64,000 nucleotides of DNA from Sanderia malayensis (lineage: Eukaryota; Cnidaria; Scyphozoa; Semaeostomeae; Pelagiidae), in NCBI GenBank assembly GCA_013076295.1, contig RQOL01000399.1:1-64000 (forward strand), in the 5' to 3' direction. This document shows positions 49,060-61,093 of this stretch, one piece after another. The position numbers and the translations under genes are program-made. Under the pieces are notes generated by a model. That model ran no database searches. It was not told the origin of the DNA and saw only the letters and a program-made list of their open reading frames with translations. Numbering within the stretch: the first letter of the stretch is position 1; every line of letters starts with the position of its first letter.

Positions 49060-51000
49060 GCGCTGCACTCGCTTACGCTCATGCCCCTTTCAACCCCACG
49101 TACAATGGGTTAGATCGCTGCGCTCGCCTGTCTATCTCTTATCAAGAAACATTGACTGGTACGGGCACTTCGTGCACTTTATTTGCTTACGCTCATGCCC
49201 CTTTCATCCCCATGTACAATGGGTTAGCTCACTGCGCTCGCTTGTCTATCTAGTATAAAAAAAATTGACTGATAGGGCGCACTTTGTGCGCTGCACTCGC
49301 TTACGCTCATGCCCTTTTTAACCCCACGTACAATGGGTTAGATCACTGTGCCCGCCTGTCTACCTATTATCAAGAAACATTGACTGATAGGACGCACTTC
49401 GTGGGCTGCATTCGCTTACGTTCATGCCCCTTTCAACCCCATGTGCAATGGGTTAGATCGCTTCACTCTCCTGTCTATCAATTATCAAGAAACATTGACT
49501 GATAGGGCGCCCTCCGTGCACTGCACTCGCTTAAGCTCATGCCCCTATTCAACCCCATGTACAATGGGATAGCTCGTTGTGCTCGCCTGTCTATCTATTA
49601 TCAAGAAACGTTGACTGGTAGGGGCCCTTTGTGCGCTGCACTCTCTTATGCTCATGCCCCTTTCAACCCAAATTACAATGAGTTAGATCGCTGTGCTCGC
49701 CTGTCTATCCATTATCAGCAAACATTGACTGATAGGGCGCCCTTTGTGCGCTGCACTCCCTTACCCTCATGCCCCTTCCAACCCCACGTACAATTGGTTA
49801 GATCGCTGCGCTCGCCTGTCTATCTATTATCAAGAAACATTGACAGATAGGTTCACCTCGTGCACTTCGTTCGATTAAGCTCATGCCCCTTTCAACCCCA
49901 TGTACAATGGGATAGGTCGCTGCCCTTGCCTGTCTATCTATTATCAAGAAACATTGACTGATAAGGCGCACTTCATGCGCTGCACTCACTTATGCTCATG
50001 CCCCTTTCAACCCCACGTACAATGGGTTGGATCGCTGCCCTCGCCTGTCTATGTATTATCAAGAAACATTGACTGATAGGGCCACTTCGTGCGCTGCACT
50101 CGCTTATGCTCATGCCCCTTTCAACCCCACGTACAATGGGTTGGATCGCTGCCCTCGCCTGTCTATGTATTATCAAGAAACATTGACTGATAGGGCCACT
50201 TCGTGCGCTGCACTCGCTTATGCTCATGCCCCTTTCAACCCCACGTACAATGAGTTAGATCGCTGCGCTCACCTGTCTATCCATTATCAAGAAATATTGA
50301 CTGGTAGGGTGCACTTCTTGCGCTGCACTCGCTTACGCACATGCCCCTTTCAACCCCACGTACAATGGGTGAGCTCGCTGCGCTCGCCTGTCTATCTATT
50401 ATCAGGAAACATTGGCGGATAGGGTGCACTTCATGCGCTGCACTCGCTTACGCTCATGCCCATTTCAACCCCACGTACAATGGGTTAGATCGCTGCGCTC
50501 GCCTGTCTATCTTTTATCAAGAAACATTGACTGATACGGGCACTTCGTGCACTTTATTTGCTTACGCTCATGCCCCTTTCACCCCCATGTACAATGGGTT
50601 AGCTCACTGCGCTCGCTTGTCTATCTATTATAAAAAAAAGTGACTGATAGGGCGCACTTTGTGCGCTGCACTCGCTTACGCTCATGCCCCTTTCAACCCC
50701 ACGTACAATGGGTTGGATCGCTGCCCTCGCCTGTCTATGTATTATCAAGAAACATTGACTGATAGGGCCACTTCGTGCGCTGCACTCGCTTATGCTCATG
50801 CCCCTTTCAACCCCACGTACAATGAGTTAGATCGCTGCGCTCACCTGTCTATCTATTATCAAGAAACATTGAGTGATAGGACGCAAGTCAGGGGCTGCAT
50901 TCGCTTATGTTAATGCCCCGTTCAACCCCATGTACAATGGGATAGCTCGAAGCGTTCACCTGTCTATCCATTATTAAGAAACCTTGACTGATAGGGCGCC
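49060..51000 (+). repeat. Third, rearranged copy of the G repeat (G3, about 1.94 kb)
   Basis: The first 1.0 kb follows G1/G2 (A-tract monomer at 49,256, CCTATTCA, GTACAATTGG). Then one monomer is doubled: the GGTTGGATCGCTGCCC to CGCTTATGCTC unit appears at about 50,023 and again at about 50,137 with a period of 114 bp, and once more near 50,710. The right part (50,240-50,980) returns to G2-like order, including GATACGGGCAC, an A-tract unit (50,630) and GCAAGTCAGGGG. Confidence 0.7.
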
Positions 51001-51464
51001 CTTTGTGCGCTGCACTCGCTTACCCTCATGCCCCCTTCAACCCCACGTACAATGGATTAGATCACTGCGCTCGCCTGTCTATCTATTATCAAGAAACTTT
51101 GACTGATATGGCGCACTTTGTGCGCTGCATTCGGTTACGCTCATGCTCCTTTGAACCCCATGTAGAAATGGGATAGCTAGTTGCACTCGCCTGTCCATCT
51201 ATTATCAAGAAACATTGACTGGAAGGGCGCACTTGATGCGCTGCACTCGCTTACGCTCATGCCCCTTTGAACCCCACATACAATGGATGAGCTCGCTGCG
51301 CTCGCCTGTCTATCTATTATTAGGAAACATTGACTGATAGGGCGCCCTTCGTGCGCTGCACTCGCTTACGCTCATGCCCCTTTCAACCCCATGTACAATG
51401 GGTGAGCTTGCTGCGCTCGCCTTTTTATCTATTATCAGGAAACATTGACTGATGGGGGGCCCTT
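51001..51464 (+). repeat. Linking satellite segment with a monomer-scale deletion
   Basis: It begins like 45,295-45,380 and then continues like 45,955-46,315, so about five monomers present in the J1 region are missing. The join is in the shared CTATTATCAAGAAAC tail near 51,080. No gene is present. Confidence 0.7.
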
Positions 51465-54241
51465 CGTGCGCTGCACCCGCTTACACTCATGCCAGTTTCA
51501 ACCCCACGTACAACCGTTTAGATCACTGCGCTCTCTGGTCTATCTATTATCAGGAAACATTGACTGATAGGTCGCCTTTCGTGCGCTGCACCCGCTTACA
51601 CTCATGCCAGTTTCAATTCCACGTACAACGGTTTAGATCACTGCGCTCTCCTGTCTATCTATTATCAAGAAGCATTGACTGATAGGGCGCACTTCGTGCG
51701 CTGCACTCACTTATGCTCATGCCCCTTTCAACCCCACGTACAATCGGTTGGATCGCTGCGCTTGCCTGTTTATCTTTTATCAAGAAACATCGACCGATAG
51801 GGCGCCCTTCGTGCGCTGCACTCGCTTACGCTCATGCCCCTTTCAACCCCACGTAGAATGGATTAGATCGCTGCGCTCTCCTGTCTATCTATTATCAAGA
51901 AACTTTGACTGATATGGCGCACTTTGTGCGCTGCATTCGGTTACGCTCATGCTCCTTTGAACCCCATGTAGAAATGGGATAGCTAGTTGCACTCGCCTGT
52001 CCATCTATTATCAAGAAACATTGACTGGAAGGGCGCACTTGATGCGCTGCACTCGCTTACGCTCATGCCCCTTTGAACCCCACATACAATGGATGAGCTC
52101 GCTGCGCTCGCCTGTCTATCTATTATTAGGAAACATTGACTGATAGGGCGCCCTTCGTGCGCTGCACTCGCTTACGCTCATGCCCCTTTCAACCCCATGT
52201 ACAATGGGTGAGCTTGCTGCGCTCGCCTTTTTATCTATTATCAGGAAACATTGACTGATGGGGGGCCCTTCGTGCGCTGCACTCGCTTACGCTGATGCCC
52301 CTTTCAACCCCACGTACAATGGGTTAGATTGTTGTGCTCGCCTGTCTATCTATTATCAAGAAACGTTGACTGGTAGGGCGCACTTCATGCGCTGCACTCG
52401 CTTACGCTCATGCCACTTTCAACCCCACGTACAATGGATGAGCTCGCTGCGCTCGCCTGTCTATCTATTATCAGGAAACATTAACTGATAGGGGCCCTTT
52501 GTGCGCTGCACTCTCTTATGCTCATGCCCCTTTCAAGCCCAATTACAATGAGTTAGATCGCTGTGCTCGCTTGTCTATCCATTATCAGCAAACATTGACT
52601 GATAGGGCGCCCTTTGTGCGCTGCACTCGCTTACCCTCATGCCCCTTCCAACCCCACGTACAATTGGTTAGATCGCTGTGCTCGCCTGTCTATCTATTAT
52701 CAAGAAACATTGACAGATAGGTTCACCTCGTGCACTTCGTTCGATTACGCTCATGCCCCTTTCAACCCCATGTACAATGGGATAGGTCGCTGCCCTTGCC
52801 TGTCTATCTATTATCAAGAAACATTGACTGATAAGGCGCACTTCATGCGCTGCACTCACTTATGCTCATGCCCCTTTCAACCCCACGTACAATGGGTTGG
52901 ATCGCTGCCCTCGCCTGTCTATGTATTATCAAGAAACATTGACTGATAGGGCCACTTCGTGTGCTGCATTCGCTTACGCTCATGCCCAGTTAAACCCCTC
53001 GTACAATGGGATAGCTCGCTGCGCTCAGCTGTCTTTCTATTATCAAGAAACATTGACTGGTAGGGCGCACTTCATGCGCTGCACACGCTAACGCTCATGC
53101 CCCTTTCAACCCCACATACAATGGATGAGCTCGCTGCGTTCGCCTGTCTATCTATTATCTATCTTCTATTAGGAAGCATTGACTGATAGGGCGCCCTTCG
53201 TGCGCTGCACTCACTTACGCTCATGCCACTTTCAACCCCACGTACAATGGATGAGCTCGCTGCGCTCGCCTGTCTATCTATTATCAGGAAACATTAACTG
53301 ATAGGGGCCCTTTGTGCGCTGCACTCTCTTATGCTCATGCCCCTTTCAACCCCAATTACAATGAGTTAGATCGCTGTGCTCGCTTGTCTATCCATTATCA
53401 GCAAACATTGACTGATAGGGCGCCCTTTGTGCGTTGCACTCGCTTACCCTCATGCCCCTTCCAACCCCACGTACAATTGGTTAGATCGCTGTGCTCGCCT
53501 GTCTATCTATTATCAAGAAACATTGACAGATAGGTTCACCTCGTGCACTTCGTTCGATTACGCTCATGCCCTTTTCAACCCCATGTACAATGGGATAGGT
53601 CGCTGCCCTTGCCTGTCTATCTATTCTCAAGAAACATTGACTGATAAGGCGCACTTCATGCGCTGCACTCACTTATGCTCATGCCCCTTTCAACCCCACG
53701 TACAATGGGTTGGATCGCTGCCCTCGCCTGTCTATGTATTATCAAGAAACATTGACTGATAGGGCCACTTCGTGTGCTGCATTCGCTTACGCTCATGCCC
53801 AGTTAAACCCCTCGTACAATGGGATAGCTCGCTGCGCTCAGCTGTCTTTCTATTATCAAGAAACATTGACTGGTAGGGCGCACTTCATGCGCTGCACAAG
53901 CTAACGCTCATGCCCCTTTCAACCCCACGTACAATGGGTGAGCTCGCTGCGCTCGCCTGTCTATCTATTATCAAGAAGCATTGACTGATAGGGCGCCCTT
54001 CATGTGTTGCACTCGCATACGCTCATGCCCCTTTCAACCCCATGTACAATGGGATAGCTAGGGTACTGGTAGGGCGCATTTCATGCGCTCCACTCGCTTA
54101 CGCTCATGTCCCTTTCAACCCCATGTACAATGGGATAGCTTGCTGCCCTCGCCTGTCTATCTATTATCAGGAAACATTGACTGATAGGGAGCACTTCACA
54201 CGCTGCATTCGCTTGTGCTCATGCCCCTTTTATCCCCACGT
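51465..54241 (+). repeat. Duplicated block J2 (copy of J1, overlaps R1)
   Basis: This matches 45,525-48,298 at an offset of 5,939-5,943 bp. The 813-bp unit is again present twice (CATGCCACTTTC at 52,410 and 53,223). The match ends near 54,241, where this copy reads GTACAATGGATGAG/GCGTTCGCC and J1 reads GTACAATGCATGAG/GCGCTCGCC. The second half of J2 is also the first part of R1. Confidence 0.75.
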
Positions 54242-55334
54242 ACAATGGATGAGCTCGCTGCGTTCGCCTGTCTATCTATTATTAGGAAGCATTGACTGAT
54301 TGGGCGCCCTTTGTGCGCTGCACTCGCTTACGCTCATGCCCCTTTCAACCCCACGTACAATGAGTTAGATCGCTGCGCTCACCTGTCTATCCATTATCAA
54401 GAAATATTGACTGGTAGGGTGCACTTCTTGCGCTGCACTCGCTTACGCACATGCCCCTTTCAACCCCACGTACAATGGGTGAGCTCGCTGTGCTCGCCTG
54501 TCTATCTATTATCAAGAAGCATTGACTGATAGGGCGCCCTTCATGTGCTGCACTCGCATACGCTCATGCCCCTTCCAACCCCATGTACAATGGGATAGCT
54601 AGGGTACTGGTAGGGCGCACTTCATGCGCTCCACTCGCTTACCCTCATGCCCCGTCCAACCCCACGTACAATTGGTTAGATCGCTGCGCTCGCCTGTCTA
54701 TCTATTATCAAGAAACATTGACAGATAGGTTCACCTCGTGCACTTCGTTCGATTACGCTCATGCCCCTTTCAAACCCCCTGTACAATGGGATAGATCGCT
54801 GCCCTTGCCTGTCTATCTATTATCAAGAAACATTGACTGATAAGGCGCACTTCATGCGCTGCACTCACTTTTGCTCATGCCCCTTTCAACCCCACGTACA
54901 ATGGGTTGGATAGCTGCCCTCGCCTGTCTATGTATTATCAAGAAACATTGACTGATAGGGCCACTTCGTGTGCTGCATTCGCTTACGCTCATGCCCAGTT
55001 AAACCCCTCGTACAATGGGATAGCTCGCTGCGCTCAGCTGTCTTTCTATTATCAAGAAACATTGACTGGTAGGGCGCACTTCATGCGCTGCACACGCTAA
55101 CGCTCATGCCCCTTTCAACCCCACATACAATGGATGAGCTCGCTGCGTTCGCCTGTCTATCTATTATTAGGAAGCATTGACTGATAGGGCGCCCTTCGTG
55201 CGCTGCACTCGCTTACGCTCATGCCCCTTTCAACCCCACGTACAATTAGTTAGATCGCTGCGCTCACCTGTCTATCCATTATCAAGAAATATTGACTGGT
55301 AGGGTGCACTTCTTGCGCTGCACTCGCTTACGCG
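52867..55334 (+). repeat. Higher-order repeat R1 (2,468 bp)
   Basis: R1 matches R2 at a constant offset of 2,468 bp at every marker checked (53,312, 53,427, 53,710, 54,042, 54,311, 54,583, 54,906), so no net indel separates the two copies. It contains two truncated CTAGGGTACTGG units (54,058 and 54,599), the derived TCTATCTTCTATTAGG expansion and a CAAACCCCCTGTAC monomer. The last monomer carries the rare TTACGCGCATGCC variant. Confidence 0.85.
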
Positions 55335-57802
55335 CATGCCCCTTTCAACCCCACGTACAATGGGTTGGATCGCTGCCCTCGCCTGTCTATGTATTATCAA
55401 GAAACATTGACTGATAGGGCCACTTCGTGTGCTGCATTCGCTTACGCTCATGCCCAGTTAAACCCCTCGTACAATGGGATAGCTCGCTGCGCTCAGCTGT
55501 CTTTCTATTATCAAGAAACATTGACTGGTAGGGCGCACTTCATGCGCTGCACACGCTATTGCTCATGCCCCTTTCAACCCCACATACAATGGATGAGCTC
55601 GCTGCGTTCGCCTGTCTATCTATTATCTATCTTCTATTAGGAAGCATTGACTGATAGGGCGCCCTTCGTGCGCTGCACTCACTTACGCTCATGCCACTTT
55701 CAACCCCACGTACAATGGATGAGCTCGCTGCGCTCGCCTGTCTATCTATTATCAGGAAACATTAACTGATAGGGGCCCTTTGTGCGCTGCACTCTCTTAT
55801 GCTCATGCCCCTTTCAACCCCAATTACAATGAGTTAGATCGCTGTGCTCGCTTGTCTATCCATTATCAGCAAACATTGACTGATAGGGCGCCCTTTGTGC
55901 GTTGCACTCGCTTACCCTCATGCCCCTTCCAACCCCACGTACAATTGGTTAGATCGCTGTGCTCGCCTGTCTATCTATTATCAAGAAACATTGACAGATA
56001 GGTTCACCTCGTGCACTTCGTTCGATTACGCTCATGCCCTTTTCAACCCCATGTACAATGGGATAGGTCGCTGCCCTTGCCTGTCTATCTATTCTCAAGA
56101 AACATTGACTGATAAGGCGCACTTCATGCGCTGCACTCACTTATGCTCATGCCCCTTTCAACCCCACGTACAATGGGTTGGATCGCTGCCCTCGCCTGTC
56201 TATGTATTATCAAGAAACATTGACTGATAGGGCCACTTCGTGTGCTGCATTCGCTTACGCTCATGCCCAGTTAAACCCCTCGTACAATGGGATAGCTCGC
56301 TGCGCTCAGCTGTCTTTCTATTATCAAGAAACATTGACTGGTAGGGCGCACTTCATGCGCTGCACAAGCTAACGCTCATGCCCCTTTCAACCCCACGTAC
56401 AATGGGTGAGCTCGCTGCGCTCGCCTGTCTATCTATTATCAAGAAGCATTGACTGATAGGGCGCCCTTCATGTGTTGCACTCGCATACGCTCATGCCCCT
56501 TTCAACCCCATGTACAATGGGATAGCTAGGGTACTGGTAGGGCGCATTTCATGCGCTCCACTCGCTTACGCTCATGTCCCTTTCAACCCCATGTACAATG
56601 GGATAGCTTGCTGCCCTCGCCTGTCTATCTATTATCAGGAAACATTGACTGATAGGGAGCACTTCACACGCTGCATTCGCTTGTGCTCATGCCCCTTTTA
56701 TCCCCACGTACAATGGATGAGCTCGCTGCGTTCGCCTGTCTATCTATTATTAGGAAGCATTGACTGATTGGGCGCCCTTTGTGCGCTGCACTCGCTTACG
56801 CTCATGCCCCTTTCAACCCCACGTACAATGAGTTAGATCGCTGCGCTCACCTGTCTATCCATTATCAAGAAATATTGACTGGTAGGGTGCACTTCTTGCG
56901 CTGCACTCGCTTACGCACATGCCCCTTTCAACCCCACGTACAATGGGTGAGCTCGCTGTGCTCGCCTGTCTATCTATTATCAAGAAGCATTGACTGATAG
57001 GGCGCCCTTCATGTGCTGCACTCGCATACGCTCATGCCCCTTCCAACCCCATGTACAATGGGATAGCTAGGGTACTGGTAGGGCGCACTTCATGCGCTCC
57101 ACTCGCTTACCCTCATGCCCCGTCCAACCCCACGTACAATTGGTTAGATCGCTGCGCTCGCCTGTCTATCTATTATCAAGAAACATTGACAGATAGGTTC
57201 ACCTCGTGCACTTCGTTCGATTACGCTCATGCCCCTTTCAAACCCCCTGTACAATGGGATAGATCGCTGCCCTTGCCTGTCTATCTATTATCAAGAAACA
57301 TTGACTGATAAGGCGCACTTCATGCGCTGCACTCACTTTTGCTCATGCCCCTTTCAACCCCACGTACAATGGGTTGGATAGCTGCCCTCGCCTGTCTATG
57401 TATTATCAAGAAACATTGACTGATAGGGCCACTTCGTGTGCTGCATTCGCTTACGCTCATGCCCAGTTAAACCCCTCGTACAATGGGATAGCTCGCTGCG
57501 CTCAGCTGTCTTTCTATTATCAAGAAACATTGACTGGTAGGGCGCACTTCATGCGCTGCACACGCTAACGCTCATGCCCCTTTCAACCCCACATACAATG
57601 GATGAGCTCGCTGCGTTCGCCTGTCTATCTATTATTAGGAAGCATTGACTGATAGGGCGCCCTTCGTGCGCTGCACTCGCTTACGCTCATGCCCCTTTCA
57701 ACCCCACGTACAATTAGTTAGATCGCTGCGCTCACCTGTCTATCCATTATCAAGAAATATTGACTGGTAGGGTGCACTTCTTGCGCTGCACTCGCTTACG
57801 CG
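55335..57802 (+). repeat. Higher-order repeat R2 (2,468 bp)
   Basis: This is the second tandem copy of R1. The junction is a hybrid monomer in which TTACGCGCATGCC (end of R1) joins GTACAATGGGTTGG (start of R1). The crossover lies in the shared CATGCCCC to ACAATGGGT interval from 55,335. The few differences from R1 include CGCTATTGCTC at about 55,555 against CGCTAACGCTC. Truncated units are at 56,526 and 57,067. Confidence 0.85.
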
Positions 57803-60800
57803 CATGCCCCTTTCAACCCCACGTACAATGGGTGAGCTCGCTGCGCTCGCCTGTCTATCTATTATCAAGAAGCATTGACTGATAGGGCGCACTTCGTGCG
57901 CTGCACTCACTTATGCTCATGCCCCTTTCAACCCCACGTACAATCGGTTGGATCGCTGCGCTTGCCTGTTTATCTTTTATCAAGAAACATCGACCGATAG
58001 GGCGCCCTTCGTGTGCTGCACTCGCTTACGCTCATGCCCCTTTCAACCCCACGTAGAATGGATTAGATCGCTGCGCTCTCCTGTCTATCTATTATCAAGA
58101 AACTTTGACTGATATGGCGCACTTTGTGCGCTGCATTCGGTTACGCTCATGCTCCTTTGAACCCCATGTAGAAATGGGATAACTAGTTGCACTCGCCTGT
58201 CAATCTATTATCAAGAAACATTGACTGGAAGGGTGCACTTGATGCGCTGCACTCGCTTACGCTCATGCCCCTTTGAACCCCACATACAATGGATGAGCTC
58301 GCTGCGCTCGCCTGTCTATCTATTATTAGGAAACATTGACTGATAGGGCGCCCTTCGTGCGCTGCACTCGCTTACGCTCATGCCTCTTTCAACCCCACGT
58401 ACAATGGGTTAGATCACTGCGCTTGCCTGTCTATCAATTATCAAGAAACATTGACTGATAGGGGCACTTCGTGCGCTGTATTCGCTTACGCTCATGCCCC
58501 TTTCAACCCCATGTACAATGGGTGAGCTTGCTGCGCTCGCCTTTTTATCTATTATCAGGAAACATTGACTGATAGGGGGCCCTTCGTGTGCTGCACTCGC
58601 TTACGCTGATGCCCCTTTCAACCCCACGTACAATGGGTTAGATTGTTGTGCTCGCCTGTCTATCTATTATCAAGAAACGTTGACTGGTAGGGCGCACTTC
58701 ATGCGCTGCCCTCGCTTACGCTCATGCCACTTTCAACCCCACGTACAAAGGATGAGCTCGCTGCGCTCGCCTGTCTATCTATTATCAGGAAACATTGACT
58801 GATAGGGGCCCTTTGTGCGCTGCACTCTCTCATGCTCATGCCCCTTTCAACCCCAATTACAATGAGTTAGATCGCTGTGCTCGCCTGTCTATCCATTATC
58901 AGCAAACATTGACTGATAGGGCGCCCTTCGTGCGCTGCACTCGCTTACCCTCATGCCCTTCCAACCCCATGTACAATTGGTTAGATCGCTGCGCTCGCCT
59001 GTCTATTTATTATCAGAAACATTGACAGATAGGTTCACCTCGTGCACTTCGTTCGATTACGCTCATGCCCCTTTCAACCCCATGTACAATGGGATAGGTC
59101 GCTGCCCTTGCCTGTCTACCTATTGTCAAGAAACATTGACTGATAAGGCGCACTTCATGCGCTGCACTCACTTATGCTCATGCCCCTTTCAACCCCACGT
59201 ACAATGGGTTGGATCGCTGCTCTCGCCTGTCTATGTATTATCAGGAATCATTGGCTGATAGGGTGCACTTCATGCGCTGCACTCGCTTACGCTCATGCCC
59301 ATTTCAACCCCACGTACAATGGGTTAGATCGCTGCGCTCGCCTGTCTATCTTTTATCAAGAAACATTGACTGATACGGGCACTTCGTGCACTTTATTTGC
59401 TTACGCTCATGCCCCTTCATCCCCATGTACAATGGGTTAGCTCACTGCGCTCGCTTGTCTATCTATTATAAAAAAAAGTGACTGATAGGGCGCACTTGTG
59501 CGCTGCACTCTCTTACGCTCATGCCCATTCAACCCCACGTACAATGAGTTAGATCGCTGCGCTGACCTGTCTATCCATTGTCAAAGAAATATTGACTGAT
59601 AGGACACTTCGTGCGCTTCATTCGCTTACGCTCATGCCCTTTCATCCCCATGTAAATGGGATAGCTTGCTGCCCTCGCCTGTCTATCTATTATCAGGAAA
59701 CATTGACTGATAGGGAGCACTTTGCACGCTGCGTTCGCTTGTGCTCATGCCCCTTTTATCCCCATGTATAATGGGTTAGCTCACTGGCTCGCTTGTCTAT
59801 CTATTATCAAGAAACATGACTGATAGGGCGCCCTTCATGTGCTGCACTCGCATACGCTCATGCCCTTTCAACCCCATGTACAATGGGATAGCTAGGGTAC
59901 TGGTAGGGCGGTAGGAAACATTGACTGATAGGGGCCCTTTGTGCGCTGCACTCGCTTACCTCAGGCCCCTTCCAACCCACGTACAATTGGTTAGATCGCT
60001 GCGCTCGCCTGTCTATCTATTATCAAGAACATTTGACAGATAAATTCACCTCGTGCACTTCGTTCGATTACGCTCATGCCCCTTTCAACCCCATGTACAA
60101 TGGGATAGGTCGCTGCCCTTGCCTGTCTATCTATATCAGAAACATTGACTGATAAGGCGCACTTCATGCGCTGCACTCACTCATGCTCATGCCCCTTTCA
60201 ACCCACGTACAATGGGTTGGATCGCTGCGCTCGCCTGTCTATGTATTATCAAGAAACATTGACTGATACAAGCACTTCGTGCACTTTATTTGCTTACGCT
60301 CATGCACCTTTCAACCCCACGTACAATGGGTTGCATCACTGCGCTCTCCTGTCTATCTATTATCAGGAAACATTGACTGATAGGTCGCCCTCGTGTGCTG
60401 CACCGCTTAGACTCATGCCCCTTTCAACCCATGTACAATGGGTGAGCTTGCTGCGCTCGCCTTTTTATCTATTATCAGGAAACATTGACTGATGGGGGCC
60501 CTTCGTGCGCTGCACTCGCTTACGCTGATGCCCTTTCAACCCCACGTACAATGGGTTAGATTGTTGTGCTCGCTGTCTATCTATTATCAAGAAACGTTGA
60601 CTGGTAGGGCGCACTTCATGCGCTGCACTCGCTTACGCTCATGCCACTTTCAACCCCACGTACAATGGATGAGCTCGCTGCGCTCGCCTGTCTATCTATT
60701 ATCAGGAAACATTAACTGATAGGGGCCCTTTGTGCGCTGCACTCTCTTATGCTCATGCCCCTTTCAAGCCCAATTACAATGAGTTAGATCGCTGTGCTCG

Positions 60801-61093
60801 CTTGTCTATCCATTATCAGCAAACATTGACTGATAGGGGCGCCCTTTGTGCGCTGCACTCGCTTACCTCATGCCCCTTCCAACCCCACGTACAATTGGTT
60901 AGATCGCTGTGCTCGCCTGTCTATCTATTATCAAGAAACATTGACAGATAGGTTCACCTCGTGCACTTCGTTCGATTACGCTCATGCCCCTTTCAACCCA
61001 TGTACAATGGGATAGTCGCTGCCCTTGCCTGTCTATCTATTATCAAGAAACATTGACTGATAAGGCGCACTTCATGCGCTGCACTCACTTATG
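57803..61093 (+). repeat. Mosaic segment between R2 and R3, rich in single-base deletions
   Basis: Bases 57,850-58,790 follow 51,660-52,480; 58,800-59,220 follow the G order; 59,230-59,480 follow 50,410-50,640; 59,490-59,760 follow 44,380-44,660; 60,430-61,093 follow 52,200-52,866. From about 58,940 onward many units have lost one base, mostly in runs: CAACCCACG, GCCCTTTC, TATCAGAAAC, GTAAATGGG, CACTGGCTCGC, AACATGACTG, CTTACCTCA. This is satellite with no gene. Confidence 0.75.
59880..59945 (+). repeat. Out-of-register junction monomer
   Basis: A truncated CTAGGGTACTGG unit (59,892) runs into GGTAGGGCG and then directly into GTAGGAAACATTGACTG. The inverted-repeat right arm, the pyrimidine tract, GTACAATGG and the second CGCTGC word are all missing. 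This is the clearest join in the window that does not keep the 115-bp register, and it lies in the deletion-rich segment. Confidence 0.75.

Noticed and set aside
49973..50227. Reverse-strand open frames of 60-84 codons
   Set aside because: They are the complement of the same monomers and repeat with the array. Their length depends on monomer length, as on the forward strand.
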